64,000 bases of DNA. Origin: Peptoniphilus_B koenoeneniae. Lineage in GTDB: Bacteria; Bacillota; Clostridia; Tissierellales; Peptoniphilaceae. The notes under the pieces are model-generated. The model was not told the origin of the DNA. It did not search any database and saw nothing but the letters and a program-made list of their open reading frames with translations. The stretch is from positions 1 through 64,000 of the forward strand of contig NZ_JAUSTN010000006.1 in assembly GCF_030812875.1 (NCBI RefSeq). Reading direction: 5' to 3'. Shown here piece by piece: positions 26,161 through 33,887 of the stretch (position 1 is the first letter of the stretch; each line of letters starts with the position of its first letter). The translations under genes and the position numbers were made by a program.

Positions 26161-26966
26161 TCAAATATTTAATCTATTTATTTTATAACTTGATTTTAAC
26201 TTTACCTTATCTCTATTTGTTAGATACTCTTCAACATCAAACAAGTTTTTCTTATCATAATCTTCCAACAACTTGTAATTCTTATGCTTTGTAATATCAA
26301 ACTTATCAGACAAGAAAGGTCTTACTCCTCTTAACTGATAAATACACTTACCGCCATCCATTACAGTTATTTCATCTTGGCTCATAAGTTCCTTACCAGT
26401 TTTTTGGTAATTTAGACCAAAAGATTTTTGGTTGGATCTTGTTTCTGATGTGTTATATAGGTCTATGGTTTCTTTTCCTAAGGTCTCTGATAACTCTTTT
26501 ACTGTCGTTTTTTCTTTTCCTCCTAGAAAGAGTGTAGAGTCACAGTTACCAACTATTGTATCTGCATGATCTTTATAGATTGCTTTTAATTGAGATTGTG
26601 CTTGTAATATTATGCTTGCTGATATTTCTCTTGAACGAATTGTCGCTATTAGTTTCTCAAATTTAGGAATTAATCCTATATTTGCAAACTCATCAAGTAG
26701 ACACCTAACATGAACTGGAAGTCTTCCACCATATACATCATCTGCCTTGTCACAAAGTAGATTAAATAATTGGGAATACATTATTGATACTACAAAGTTA
26801 AAGGTATCATCAGTATCTGATATTATTACGAATAAAGCAGTTTTTCTATCTCCAATTTTATCGAGTTCTAATTCATCTTCGCTCATTAGTTCTCTAAGCT
26901 CTCTTATATCAAAAGGTGCAAGTCTTGCTCCACAAGATATTAGAATTGACTTGGCAGTTTTTCCTG
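26161..26966 (-). pseudogene. VirD4/TraG coupling protein, 3' part (split by transposon)
   Basis: This is the C-terminal 266 codons of the type IV coupling protein. The frame runs GKTAKSILISCGARLAPFDI through CLLDEFANIGLIPKFEKLIA (Walker B region) and IILQAQSQLKAIYKDH, with a normal end. It has no start of its own; the ATG at 26886 is internal. The 5' part is at 42130-43125. Joined at the shared TCCTG/CAGGA core, the frame continues exactly from AAG into KTAKS. While the transposon is in place, no full-length coupling protein can be made. Confidence 0.92.
26962..26966 (-). other. Transposon attachment core, tnpW end
   Basis: The sequence tcctg lies at the junction between virD4 codons for KTAKS and transposon DNA, 22 bases from the tnpW stop. 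The same five bases occur at the other end. The exact crossover within the five cannot be fixed; GA is favoured by analogy. Confidence 0.8.
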
Positions 26967-26987
26967 TAACAACTTGTCAAGGACTTT

Positions 26988-27173
26988 CTAATCATTTTTA
27001 TCTCCTTTTTGATGTTTTTTCATCTCCATTTCTCTAAGCATTATCCTTTTTAATTTGTCTTGCATGGTTTCCGTTGCATTTTCATTAAAGTGGACAACAA
27101 CCTCATAGGTTACTTTCCCAATTTTCTTTATCGTCTTTGTTCCTGTATTCTGTTCATTTTTATTTTCTTGCAT
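26988..27173 (-). CDS. tnpW: TnpW family transposon protein
   Basis: This 61-residue protein contains KKIGKVTYEVVVHFNENATE and MQDKLKRIMLREMEM, the pattern of TnpW proteins at the end of Tn4451-type transposons. Function in the family is not known. It is preceded by AGGAGGAAAAC and a GACGATAGA-type hairpin. Its position, a few bases from the element end, supports the assignment. Confidence 0.85.
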   Translation of the reverse strand: MQENKNEQNTGTKTIKKIGKVTYEVVVHFNENATETMQDKLKRIMLREMEMKKHQKGDKND

Positions 27174-27206
27174 ATAGTTTTCCTCCTGTTTGTTGCAATT
27201 AAAAAA

Positions 27207-27232
27207 GACGATAGATTTTTACTTCTACCGCC
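27207..27232 (-). terminator. GACGATAGA-type hairpin before tnpW
   Basis: GGCGGTAGAAGT pairs with ATCTATCGTC on the minus strand, followed by six T, just before the tnpW ribosome site. The same hairpin family occurs in the host conjugative element. Confidence 0.68.
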
Positions 27233-27274
27233 TTGCTTAAAGCTCATATAACTGTCTATTCTGTTATCTGCATA

Positions 27275-28264
27275 TTAAATTTTCAAATTCTTATTGTTTA
27301 ACATTCCACCAAACATTGTATGATACATATCCTTAGAGGATTCTTCTATCTTGGTAATACTTGATATTTTATTTCCTGCGTCCTTTGATGAAGCTCCGCA
27401 AAGATAAAAGGCTTCATTTTCTGTTCCATAGTCTATTGCAATATATCTATCGTGATATTTTTTGCCTGCAACCTTCATTTTTAAGTTGATATTTGGATAA
27501 TCTCTTCTAAAATCATTTAGGATGTTTTTTGTAAGCATATCTTTATTTTTCACATTGTCGCTAAAGACTATAATTTCAACATTGTCTTTTGCAGCTCTTA
27601 ATAATTCTAAGGTTTTCAAGCCTATATAGTTATCTATTACGTAAATGCTTTTCTTTGCTGACTTATATATTTTTGTATAGGCAACATCCGCTTCAATCTT
27701 ATCTCCATTCATCAAAAGGAAATGCTTGTAAGTGTCCGGATCGATAAAATTATCCATTACTTTTTTCAAATCTTCTTTAGTAGCCATTTGAGATTTTATT
27801 TCTGCAATATCATTTGTGTTTTGGTTGGTTTGAATAGCTATTTGGACTAATTCTTTTGAACCGATAAAATCTTGATTTTCAATAATGAAGTCTTTCATCT
27901 GCTTAAATGTTCTAATTAAGGCTCTGCTTTGCCTAATCGCAAGTTCTCCCCTTAATACAGTCATAAGCATATAAATACCTTGTTCCGTAAAGGCATTTGG
28001 TAGGTACCTTGAGCCGCCCCAACTTGAGGTGAAATTTTTGCACCTCAAGTTTTCAAACTCATTCTCGGTCAATTGAAACATAAAATCTTCGCCTTCAAAC
28101 TTTTCAATATTATTTTTTACCTGTCTATTAAAGTTTTTAGTTTCATAACCATATATTTCAGCTAAATCTGCATCAAGCATTACTTTTTGTCCACGAATGA
28201 AATATATTTTTTCTTGTATAGTTTTATCATCTACAATAACTATCTCTTTATTTTCATCTGCCAT
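27275..28264 (-). CDS. ORF6N domain protein
   Basis: This 329-residue protein has an N-terminal ORF6N domain (about 15-110: YFIRGQKVMLDADLAEIYGY, FMFQLTENEFENLRCKNFTS, NAFTEQGIYMLMTVLRGELA), common in phage and mobile-element regulators. A helical linker follows. The C-terminal domain (SIYVIDNYIGLKTLELL, VAGKKYHDRYIAIDYG, FYLCGASSKDAG) has an HDR-containing phospholipase D-like look, but a full HKD motif is not evident. ATG 28264 is preceded by GGAGG at 8 bases. It probably binds DNA; its role in the transposon is unknown. Confidence 0.82.
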   Translation of the reverse strand: MADENKEIVIVDDKTIQEKIYFIRGQKVMLDADLAEIYGYETKNFNRQVKNNIEKFEGEDFMFQLTENEFENLRCKNFTSSWGGSRYLPNAFTEQGIYMLMTVLRGELAIRQSRALIRTFKQMKDFIIENQDFIGSKELVQIAIQTNQNTNDIAEIKSQMATKEDLKKVMDNFIDPDTYKHFLLMNGDKIEADVAYTKIYKSAKKSIYVIDNYIGLKTLELLRAAKDNVEIIVFSDNVKNKDMLTKNILNDFRRDYPNINLKMKVAGKKYHDRYIAIDYGTENEAFYLCGASSKDAGNKISSITKIEESSKDMYHTMFGGMLNNKNLKI

Positions 28265-28337
28265 GAAATGCACCTCCAAAATTATCTAAATATCTTTTCC
28301 AATCCGCCACGCACTGCGTAGCTTTTTGAAATAAGTC

Positions 28338-28661
28338 TCATATCTTTTTATATTTTTCTACTCCACCTTCAGCTTTTCCGATGTGTTCTACATTTTTCAC
28401 AAGTCCCTTATTTACATTTTCATAAAACCATCTGCCAATCAAAGCCGGCGGTGTTGCTATTAACTCTCGTAAAACAAATTCTTTGTCTTTCGGCAAAAAG
28501 CTTATTTTATTTAGTAAGGTATTATATAAGTCAACATAACTTGTATTTTCTTGTAAACTGCTACACTTACAATATTCACTAATACTTGGGTAATTACCCT
28601 CTATAACTTTTTTAGTTAAAATTTTCAGTTCTTCATCGTTTACTGTAAATTGAATTCGCAT
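28338..28661 (-). CDS. Small protein with ribbon-helix-helix-like N-terminus
   Basis: This 107-residue protein opens MRIQFTVNDEELKILTKKVI and continues to SISEYCKCSSL, which resembles the strand-helix-helix start of MobC/RHH proteins. The second half (FLPKDKEFVLRELIATPPAL and GRWFYENVNKG) is not one I recognise. It lies in the mobilization block and could be a relaxosome accessory or regulator. The 180 bases upstream, to 28842, hold no gene that I see. Confidence 0.55.
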   Translation of the reverse strand: MRIQFTVNDEELKILTKKVIEGNYPSISEYCKCSSLQENTSYVDLYNTLLNKISFLPKDKEFVLRELIATPPALIGRWFYENVNKGLVKNVEHIGKAEGGVEKYKKI

Positions 28662-28842
28662 TTATATATCCTCTCTTTATAACTGAGTTTATTATCATAT
28701 CACTGTCATTTTATCATAAATACGATGATTTTTCCATACTGCAATTTTAAGCCCTCACATGATGTTTTCACACTTAGCTATATTCTGATACCTCTTTTGC
28801 CATTAACGCTCTAAAAAAGCCTCTCCACCGTCTTATATGAGA

Positions 28843-29589
28843 TTATAAATGTTCTCCCTTGTCATAATCTTCAAGGGTATATACTGTTGATTTACTACAC
28901 TCCTTTAATTTCCCTTTATCTTGTTCATACCAATGAATTAAGGTCGCATAATGGTCTTTGTAGTTTCTTCCTGTGCTTTGCATATAAGTCGAAAGCTTTT
29001 CTATCATTTTCTCCCTATGACCTTGCATTTTATCCTTTAACTTTCCATATTCTTCATCTGTTAAGGAAACATTTTTATATTCTCCGTAAAAAACGGGGGA
29101 TATTTTTTCTATCTCCCCCTCTTTTTCTAACTCTATATCTATTTCTTTCTCTATATCTCCGTTGCAATTTTGTTGCAAAAGGTTGCAATGTGTTGCATTA
29201 GTGTTGCATTGCAACGCTTTTTGTCCTCTCGATTTTCTCGAACGCCTTGTAGACGCTGTTTCTGAACCTATAAGACTTGGGATTTCTGTTAAAAAATACT
29301 CGTCATTTTCTGTGATTATCTCCATCAATCCTTGTGCCATAAGATAGTTCACTATAACCATTACATCATCTTCCGTTTCATCAATCGTTAAGGCAAGCTC
29401 TTTGATAAAGTCTGTTTCTACTCCATCATAATACAGCTTCCCACTATCTTTTAAGCTAAGTAAAAGCAATTTAAGATAAATGATTGTATAGGTATCTCCT
29501 CCTGATATTTTTCTTAGCCTTTTGATTCTCTTATCTGTAAAAAAATCTTCTTTCAATTTTAACCAATAGTATCTTCTGTTGTCTGCCAT
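28843..29589 (-). CDS. Phage replisome organizer-like protein (DnaD-type N-terminus)
   Basis: This 248-residue protein begins RRYYWLKLKEDFFTDKRIKR and has the winged-helix pattern LALTIDETEDDVMVIVNYLM and QGLMEIITENDEYFLTEIPS of phage replisome organizers. A basic segment (RRSRKSRGQK) and a variable linker rich in Asn/Cys follow. The end (SLTDEEYGKLKDKMQGHREK and NYKDHYATLIHWYEQDK) is shared with RepA-type proteins of CTn elements. It may load the replication machinery on the mobilized or excised circle. It lies 2 bases after the relaxase gene stop. Confidence 0.82.
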   Translation of the reverse strand: MADNRRYYWLKLKEDFFTDKRIKRLRKISGGDTYTIIYLKLLLLSLKDSGKLYYDGVETDFIKELALTIDETEDDVMVIVNYLMAQGLMEIITENDEYFLTEIPSLIGSETASTRRSRKSRGQKALQCNTNATHCNLLQQNCNGDIEKEIDIELEKEGEIEKISPVFYGEYKNVSLTDEEYGKLKDKMQGHREKMIEKLSTYMQSTGRNYKDHYATLIHWYEQDKGKLKECSKSTVYTLEDYDKGEHL

Positions 29590-29591
29590 TT

Positions 29592-31244
29592 TTATCTTTC
29601 CTCCCCTTTATTTTTATAATTTTCTTTAGCCTTTTCCTTGGCTTTTTGTTTGTACTGCCCCTTTCTTTCCTCTTGCTCCTGAAATTTTTTCAGTTGTGCA
29701 ATAACACTTGGTTTATCTCCTCTCTTAATTGCCTTGTCTATTTCTATGATTAGGTCTATTCCATACTCGTCATTGACAATCTTTACTGCATATTTGATAT
29801 GGTCTATCTGCTTAAATTCATCTTGTACTTTAGCTTTATCTTCGGTTAAATTTTGTATCTCTTTTTCAAGGATTAATATTTCTTTTTGCCAAACACTCGA
29901 CTTTATGGCTGATGTCCCGGTAAACTTTTCTATGGTCTTTCTTGCTCTTAGGTATCTGTCTATTCCTTTTTTATGAGAATTATAAAAGCTGTCTTTGAAT
30001 ATGGTTTTGCTTTTGTATTCCTGATAGACTTCTTTGTTTTCTTTTATAGAATCTATGCAGCGTACACACTGATTTAGGTCTTTAATTCTTTGTGTTTTAC
30101 TCTGAATATCACCACTTATCTTTTTACTTTGCTTTGCCAGTTCAATGACTTTTTCTTGTAGGTCTGCTATGGTTTGAAGATGATTATCTTTTAGATAGTA
30201 GATTGCTTTTACAAATCTCTTTAGGTCTGCATTTCCCTTTTTTATCTGTCCATAGTAGGATAGATTTTTTATTTTTTCTCCCTGTATTTCGTTGTAGATA
30301 GAAATATATTCATAAAGGTTAAAGAGTTCTGCTTTGTTCTCCAGTTCATCTTTCTTGGTCTGTTTATACTCATCGTATTTTGCTTGCAGATTTCCAAGTA
30401 AAGAGTCTATCCATGAAGTGATTTCTTTTATCTTGTTCTTGATGGCTTTTACTAAGGAATTATGCTTTTTGATTTCTCTGTTGATGTTTCCTTTGTCGGT
30501 TTCGATTCCTTTTTTCTCTAAGGCACTTGCACTTGCTCCTAAATGTATGGTTGGGATTTCTTCTATCCCTTGTCTTTTGTAGGAGCGATGATCCACTCTC
30601 TTTTCCTGATGATTTTTTTCTAAATACTGATTACAAAGGCTTGCAAAATTCTCTCGCCATTTCTCTGCATTTCCTTTATCGTTCCAATCCGTCAGTTCTA
30701 TTTTCCTTGTTTTGTAGTTTCCACTTTTTAGTTTTATCTTTTCTCCGTTTTCATCAAGAACATATTCTTTTTTGCTTTTTGCCTGCCACTCTCCTTTTTC
30801 ATTGATTGGTCTAAGGGTAGTCATAATATGTGCATGGATATTATTATTTTCTTCATCACTTTCATCATGAATGGCAAGATCTGCTATCATTCCTTTTGAT
30901 ACAAAATTTTCTTGTATGAAGTCGGTAATGAGTTTCTTGTTTTCTTCAAAGGATAATTCTTTTGGTAGAGCAATAATAAAGTTTCTTGCAAGCTGTGCGT
31001 TACTTGCTTTCTCATTTAGTTCAACGCTATTCCATAAAGTAGTTCTATCTTTTAATGCTATGGGAACATTCTCCGGCAAGAAGATTTCTGAATGTAAAAG
31101 TCCTTTTTTATTATGATAGTCATGAACTTCTCCATCCCATTCATTTTTGATTTTCTCACAAGAGATATATGCTGCACTTGCAACTGCCGATTTACTTTTT
31201 CCTCTGCTTATCATGGAAATATTAAAGTGAAATGTTTCTGCCAT
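29592..31244 (-). CDS. MobQ-family relaxase (MobA/MobL)
   Basis: This 550-residue relaxase nicks oriT to start mobilization of the transposon. The N-terminal domain (1-210) has FHFNISMISRGKSKSAVASA with AAYISCEK, LPENVPIALKDR and the metal-binding NNIHAHIMTTLRPI near 136, followed by DHRSYKRQGI. Long coiled-coil regions make up the rest. ATG 31244 is favoured because GGAG lies 9 bases upstream; an ATG two codons earlier is too close. Upstream is a palindrome cluster with a GCGCCCTTAG core that looks like its nic region. It would need a conjugation channel in trans, and the surrounding element encodes one. Confidence 0.92.
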   Translation of the reverse strand: MAETFHFNISMISRGKSKSAVASAAYISCEKIKNEWDGEVHDYHNKKGLLHSEIFLPENVPIALKDRTTLWNSVELNEKASNAQLARNFIIALPKELSFEENKKLITDFIQENFVSKGMIADLAIHDESDEENNNIHAHIMTTLRPINEKGEWQAKSKKEYVLDENGEKIKLKSGNYKTRKIELTDWNDKGNAEKWRENFASLCNQYLEKNHQEKRVDHRSYKRQGIEEIPTIHLGASASALEKKGIETDKGNINREIKKHNSLVKAIKNKIKEITSWIDSLLGNLQAKYDEYKQTKKDELENKAELFNLYEYISIYNEIQGEKIKNLSYYGQIKKGNADLKRFVKAIYYLKDNHLQTIADLQEKVIELAKQSKKISGDIQSKTQRIKDLNQCVRCIDSIKENKEVYQEYKSKTIFKDSFYNSHKKGIDRYLRARKTIEKFTGTSAIKSSVWQKEILILEKEIQNLTEDKAKVQDEFKQIDHIKYAVKIVNDEYGIDLIIEIDKAIKRGDKPSVIAQLKKFQEQEERKGQYKQKAKEKAKENYKNKGEER

Positions 31245-31293
31245 CTTCATAAGCTCCTTTCATTTTTTATTTGTTTTTAGGTAAAGGAAAAAA

Positions 31294-31329
31294 GCAGACA
31301 GGCTATTTTTTGTATCTTTTCCTATCTGC
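31294..31329 (-). terminator. Hairpin with U tract upstream of the relaxase gene
   Basis: GCAGATAGG pairs with CCTGTCTGC on the minus strand and is followed by six T, about 45 bases before the relaxase start. It is another hairpin placed between an upstream gene and the next ribosome site. Confidence 0.65.
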
Positions 31330-31374
31330 TTTATCCGTATATTTTTATTAAGTTTTGGATTTTTTAATACTTGC

Positions 31375-31440
31375 TAAAATCCCTTAGTTTTTCTAAGGGC
31401 GCAATTATACACCCTAAAGGGTGTTTTGCGTTCTGCGAAG
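31375..31440 (-). other. Putative origin of transfer (oriT) of the transposon
   Basis: This non-coding stretch has three short palindromes: cccttag/ctaaggg, acaccct/agggtgt and gcgttctgcgaagc. The minus strand reads ATAATTGCGCCCTTAG at 31408-31393, whose GCGCCCTTA core matches the nic region of MobQ/RSF1010-type origins. It sits between the DUF3847 and relaxase genes, a common oriT position. Nicking is not proven. Confidence 0.6.
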
Positions 31441-31491
31441 CTTTTTGCCCTTGCAGGGAGCTTCTGAAAAAACTAAGTTTTTTTATTCTGT

Positions 31492-31821
31492 TCACTCAAT
31501 ATCTGTTTCATCTTCCATATCTTTTCCATTTATCATTTCTTCATAGGCTTGTCTGTATTCTTCTGTATCAGTAGCAACTTTAAGTAGTTCTTCTATCTCC
31601 TCATTGGCAAACATAAGGGAATTTTCAATTACTCTTTCTACTATCAAGCCTCTTTGTATGAGCCTGTGATTTCTTCTTTTTCGTTCCTTTTCATTTGCCA
31701 GTTTTTCTAATTTTTTGCCTTGATTTTGTAATTGTTTCAGCTTTACATCGCACTTTTCTCTTTCTTCCTGAAGTTCAGAAATTTGTTCCTGTACTTCCTG
31801 TAATGTTTTTTCTTTCTTCAT
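31492..31821 (-). CDS. DUF3847 family protein, copy 2
   Basis: This 109-residue protein has an N-terminal coiled coil (QEVQEQISELQEEREKCDVK), then KRRNHRLIQRGLIVERVIEN and an acidic tail. ATG 31821 is preceded by GGAGG at 8 bases; the longer frame to 31887 lacks a site. It lies between the sigma-like gene and the oriT-relaxase block. A paralogue is at 20749-21039. Confidence 0.78.
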   Translation of the reverse strand: MKKEKTLQEVQEQISELQEEREKCDVKLKQLQNQGKKLEKLANEKERKRRNHRLIQRGLIVERVIENSLMFANEEIEELLKVATDTEEYRQAYEEMINGKDMEDETDIE

Positions 31822-31904
31822 TTTTAATTCCTCCGTTTTGGTATCTGCTTGTTTCCATAAAGAAAGGTTAAGCACCTTTTTTGACACTTAACCTTTCCAA
31901 GTTT

Positions 31905-32321
31905 TTAGATTTTATCTTCTAAAATCTTTCTCAGTTTTTCTAAAATCCTATCCCTCCTCCCACTGATTGCTTGATGTGTAACTTTCTCTCTTCTGCTGAT
32001 TGACCTTAGACTTTCTTCTTTGTAGAAGATGGCTTCCATTAGTTCTCGTTCTTCTTTTGTAAGAGTATTTAATGCTTTATGAAGTTCTTCAATTCGCATT
32101 TTTACTTCTACAATTTTTTCTAAGTCTATCTTTTCATCTATGATGTTATCTACAAAGTGTCCATCATGATCCAGTGCCGAAAATGGTATTACATTATGCT
32201 TCCAATCTTTTCTTTGGAGATACTTTTCATGCTCTGTTATCTTCCAATAGGCTTTGTAGACTTCTTCACTTACAGGTACGGCTTTGCCTTTTACATAAAG
32301 GTAATATTCTTTCTTTGCCAC
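31905..32321 (-). CDS. Sigma-70 region 4-like regulator
   Basis: This 138-residue protein has an N-terminal segment (KKEYYLYVKGKAVPVSEEVY, then KAYWKITEHEKYLQRKDWKH) typical of small sigma-like proteins on Firmicute mobile elements. The C-terminal helix-turn-helix includes ALNTLTKEERELMEAIFYKE and SLRSISRREKVTHQAISGRR, a sigma region 4. There is no region 2, so it may be a regulator rather than a complete sigma factor. The start is GTG with GGAGG 8 bases upstream. A hairpin precedes it. Confidence 0.82.
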   Translation of the reverse strand: MAKKEYYLYVKGKAVPVSEEVYKAYWKITEHEKYLQRKDWKHNVIPFSALDHDGHFVDNIIDEKIDLEKIVEVKMRIEELHKALNTLTKEERELMEAIFYKEESLRSISRREKVTHQAISGRRDRILEKLRKILEDKI

Positions 32322-32372
32322 TTAGTCATCCTCCTTTTTAAGTTCTCTGTTTTGGTTTTGAGAATAAAAAAG

Positions 32373-32405
32373 GAGGACTTCTACACTTTGGCGTAAAAAG
32401 TCCTC
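32373..32405 (-). terminator. Hairpin before the sigma-like gene
   Basis: GAGGACTT pairs with AAGTCCTC around a 17-base loop on the minus strand. The stem is followed by CCTTTTTTATTCTC and then the GTG start region. As elsewhere, it lies directly upstream of a ribosome site. Confidence 0.68.
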
Positions 32406-32437
32406 TCGGCTTAAAAACTAATGTTTTATATAATTTT

Positions 32438-32545
32438 CTATTTGGTCGTTTCTGGTAAAGTATTATTGCTATGTGTAAGCAATTCCAAGAATAAAAAAGG
32501 ATAATTATATCGTTCTGTGAAAACCGAAACTATAAGTTTTGACAT
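32438..32545 (-). CDS. Possible 35-residue leader-type ORF overlapping a terminator
   Basis: The frame MSKLIVSVFTERYNYPFLFL continues to a TAG. It starts 5 bases after GGAGGGATAATT and spans the hairpin at 32499-32553. It lies between the S-component gene and the sigma-like gene. It may be a leader peptide or a chance frame, since the hairpin alone explains the sequence constraint. Confidence 0.3.
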   Translation of the reverse strand: MSKLIVSVFTERYNYPFLFLELLTHSNNTLPETTK

Positions 32546-32553
32546 AATTATCC
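32499..32553 (-). terminator. Terminator after the transporter operon
   Basis: GGATAATTAT (minus strand, 32553-32544) pairs with ATAATTATCC, followed by six T. The stem is a perfect 10-bp inverted repeat with a 35-base loop. It ends the transporter transcript or attenuates entry into the mobilization genes. Confidence 0.65.
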
Positions 32554-32586
32554 CTCCATTATTTTCCCTCCTAAGTAAATTTATTA

Positions 32587-33171
32587 TTAAATCACTCCTG
32601 CTTTTTCAAAATGCTTTTTGAGTATCTTTGTTGCAACGAATGCTCCTATGCAAGCAAGAACAAATGTTATCAAGGCAAAGCCTACTGCCCATGAAACTTT
32701 GAAATAAGATAATGCTTCATTTATTTGTGCTTCACTCATTTTCCATTTTGATGCTCTTTCCACAAAAGAAGCTGTTCCGAATAAAATCACAGGAATTACT
32801 GTCCCTAAAAAATCCGCTAATGCAAATATCCCATATCCAATAATCATTCGTCCCTTGCTCTCATAATTTCCTATAATCAAATCACATATAATTCCACCGA
32901 TTACAGCAAAGACTGCATGAGGCAAATGTCCTCCTGACAATGCAATTAAACCAAGAAGCGTTCCTGATATTGTAAATACGCCCTTCTTTTTAACTTTCAA
33001 AGCCATAAGGATATAAACGGTAGCAGCTACCATAAAGCTAACTCCTGAAGCAATAAATCCTCCAATCACTGTTGTTGCCATAGCAAATGCAACCGCCATG
33101 TATATGACAATTCCAATTGCATTAAAGATTCCGATTGTAATAAAATCACGACCATTTAATTTGTTTTTCAT
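32587..33171 (-). CDS. MptD-family putative ECF transporter S component
   Basis: This 194-residue polytopic protein has about six helices, begins NKLNGRDFITIGIFNAIGIV and contains GGHLPHAVFAVIGGIICDLI, matching the MptD/Trep_Strep family. The S component binds the substrate for the ECF complex. The substrate is not known. The T component follows in the operon 10 bases upstream and the double ATPase comes next. Confidence 0.85.
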   Translation of the reverse strand: MKNKLNGRDFITIGIFNAIGIVIYMAVAFAMATTVIGGFIASGVSFMVAATVYILMALKVKKKGVFTISGTLLGLIALSGGHLPHAVFAVIGGIICDLIIGNYESKGRMIIGYGIFALADFLGTVIPVILFGTASFVERASKWKMSEAQINEALSYFKVSWAVGFALITFVLACIGAFVATKILKKHFEKAGVI

Positions 33172-33181
33172 AAAAGTCCTC

Positions 33182-33886
33182 CTAATAAATTTTCTGTATT
33201 ACTATCACAAGAGCAATCATCAAAGCTCCTAATAGTCCAATCAACAAATCCGTTGTTCTAAACCTCAATTTTGTTAATGTAACCCTGTTCTCATCACTAT
33301 CAAGTCCTCTAATGAGTGCTGAAGCTGACAGTTCATCTGAAATCTTAATCATTCTCATTAAAAGCGGAACAAGCGTATATTCAATATATTTAATTGGATG
33401 TAGCAAGGGGAAAAATCTACTTGTTACGATTCCTCGAATCTTCATATTCTCTTTTAATGCCTTGAGTTCTATTTTTATAGTTGGTACAAACCTAAGCAAA
33501 ACACTAAAAGGTATACCAATGCTTCTTGGTACTTTCATTCTATTTAATGCTTCAAGCATTTCACTTACACTTGTAGTCTTTGTTATATATCCACCAAACA
33601 TAGCAATTAAGGTCATCCTTGATGCAAAGTAAATAAACATATATATTGCAAATACGATACTTGCTTCACAAAACTTTCCAAGCCATAACTCTATGCAGTA
33701 TAAAATCACAAAAAACAAAATAAAGCGTAATGCTCTTTTCCACATACTGCTGTATACATACAGAAAAAAGGCAAAGAGAATCAGTCCGAAAAGTAGAATT
33801 GTATCGCTTATAAAAAAGCTCGTAAATCCAACAATTGGAAGTAGAGTAAGTTTTATTCTCGGATCGACTGTTTTTCTATCCATCAA
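33182..33886 (-). CDS. ECF transporter transmembrane (T) component
   Basis: This 234-residue membrane protein has the EcfT pattern: VDPRIKLTLLPIVGFTSFFI near the start, IPFSVLLRFVPTIKIELKAL in the coupling helix, and LSASALIRGLDSDENR at the end, which includes the Ala-Arg-Gly coupling motif of the family. It ends 10 bases before the S component gene and starts 1 base after the ATPase stop, so the three are co-transcribed. Confidence 0.9.
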   Translation of the reverse strand: MMDRKTVDPRIKLTLLPIVGFTSFFISDTILLFGLILFAFFLYVYSSMWKRALRFILFFVILYCIELWLGKFCEASIVFAIYMFIYFASRMTLIAMFGGYITKTTSVSEMLEALNRMKVPRSIGIPFSVLLRFVPTIKIELKALKENMKIRGIVTSRFFPLLHPIKYIEYTLVPLLMRMIKISDELSASALIRGLDSDENRVTLTKLRFRTTDLLIGLLGALMIALVIVIQKIY

Positions 33887-33887
33887 G

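Noticed and set aside
26161..26886. virD4 tail as a separate gene starting at ATG 26886
   Set aside because: The coding frame continues upstream to the transposon junction and there is no ribosome site at that ATG; it is the 3' part of the split gene.
32554..32570. Three-codon frame (Met-Glu-Gly) before the 35-codon ORF
   Set aside because: Too short to support, although it has a GGAGGG site; it may only reflect purine-rich spacing.
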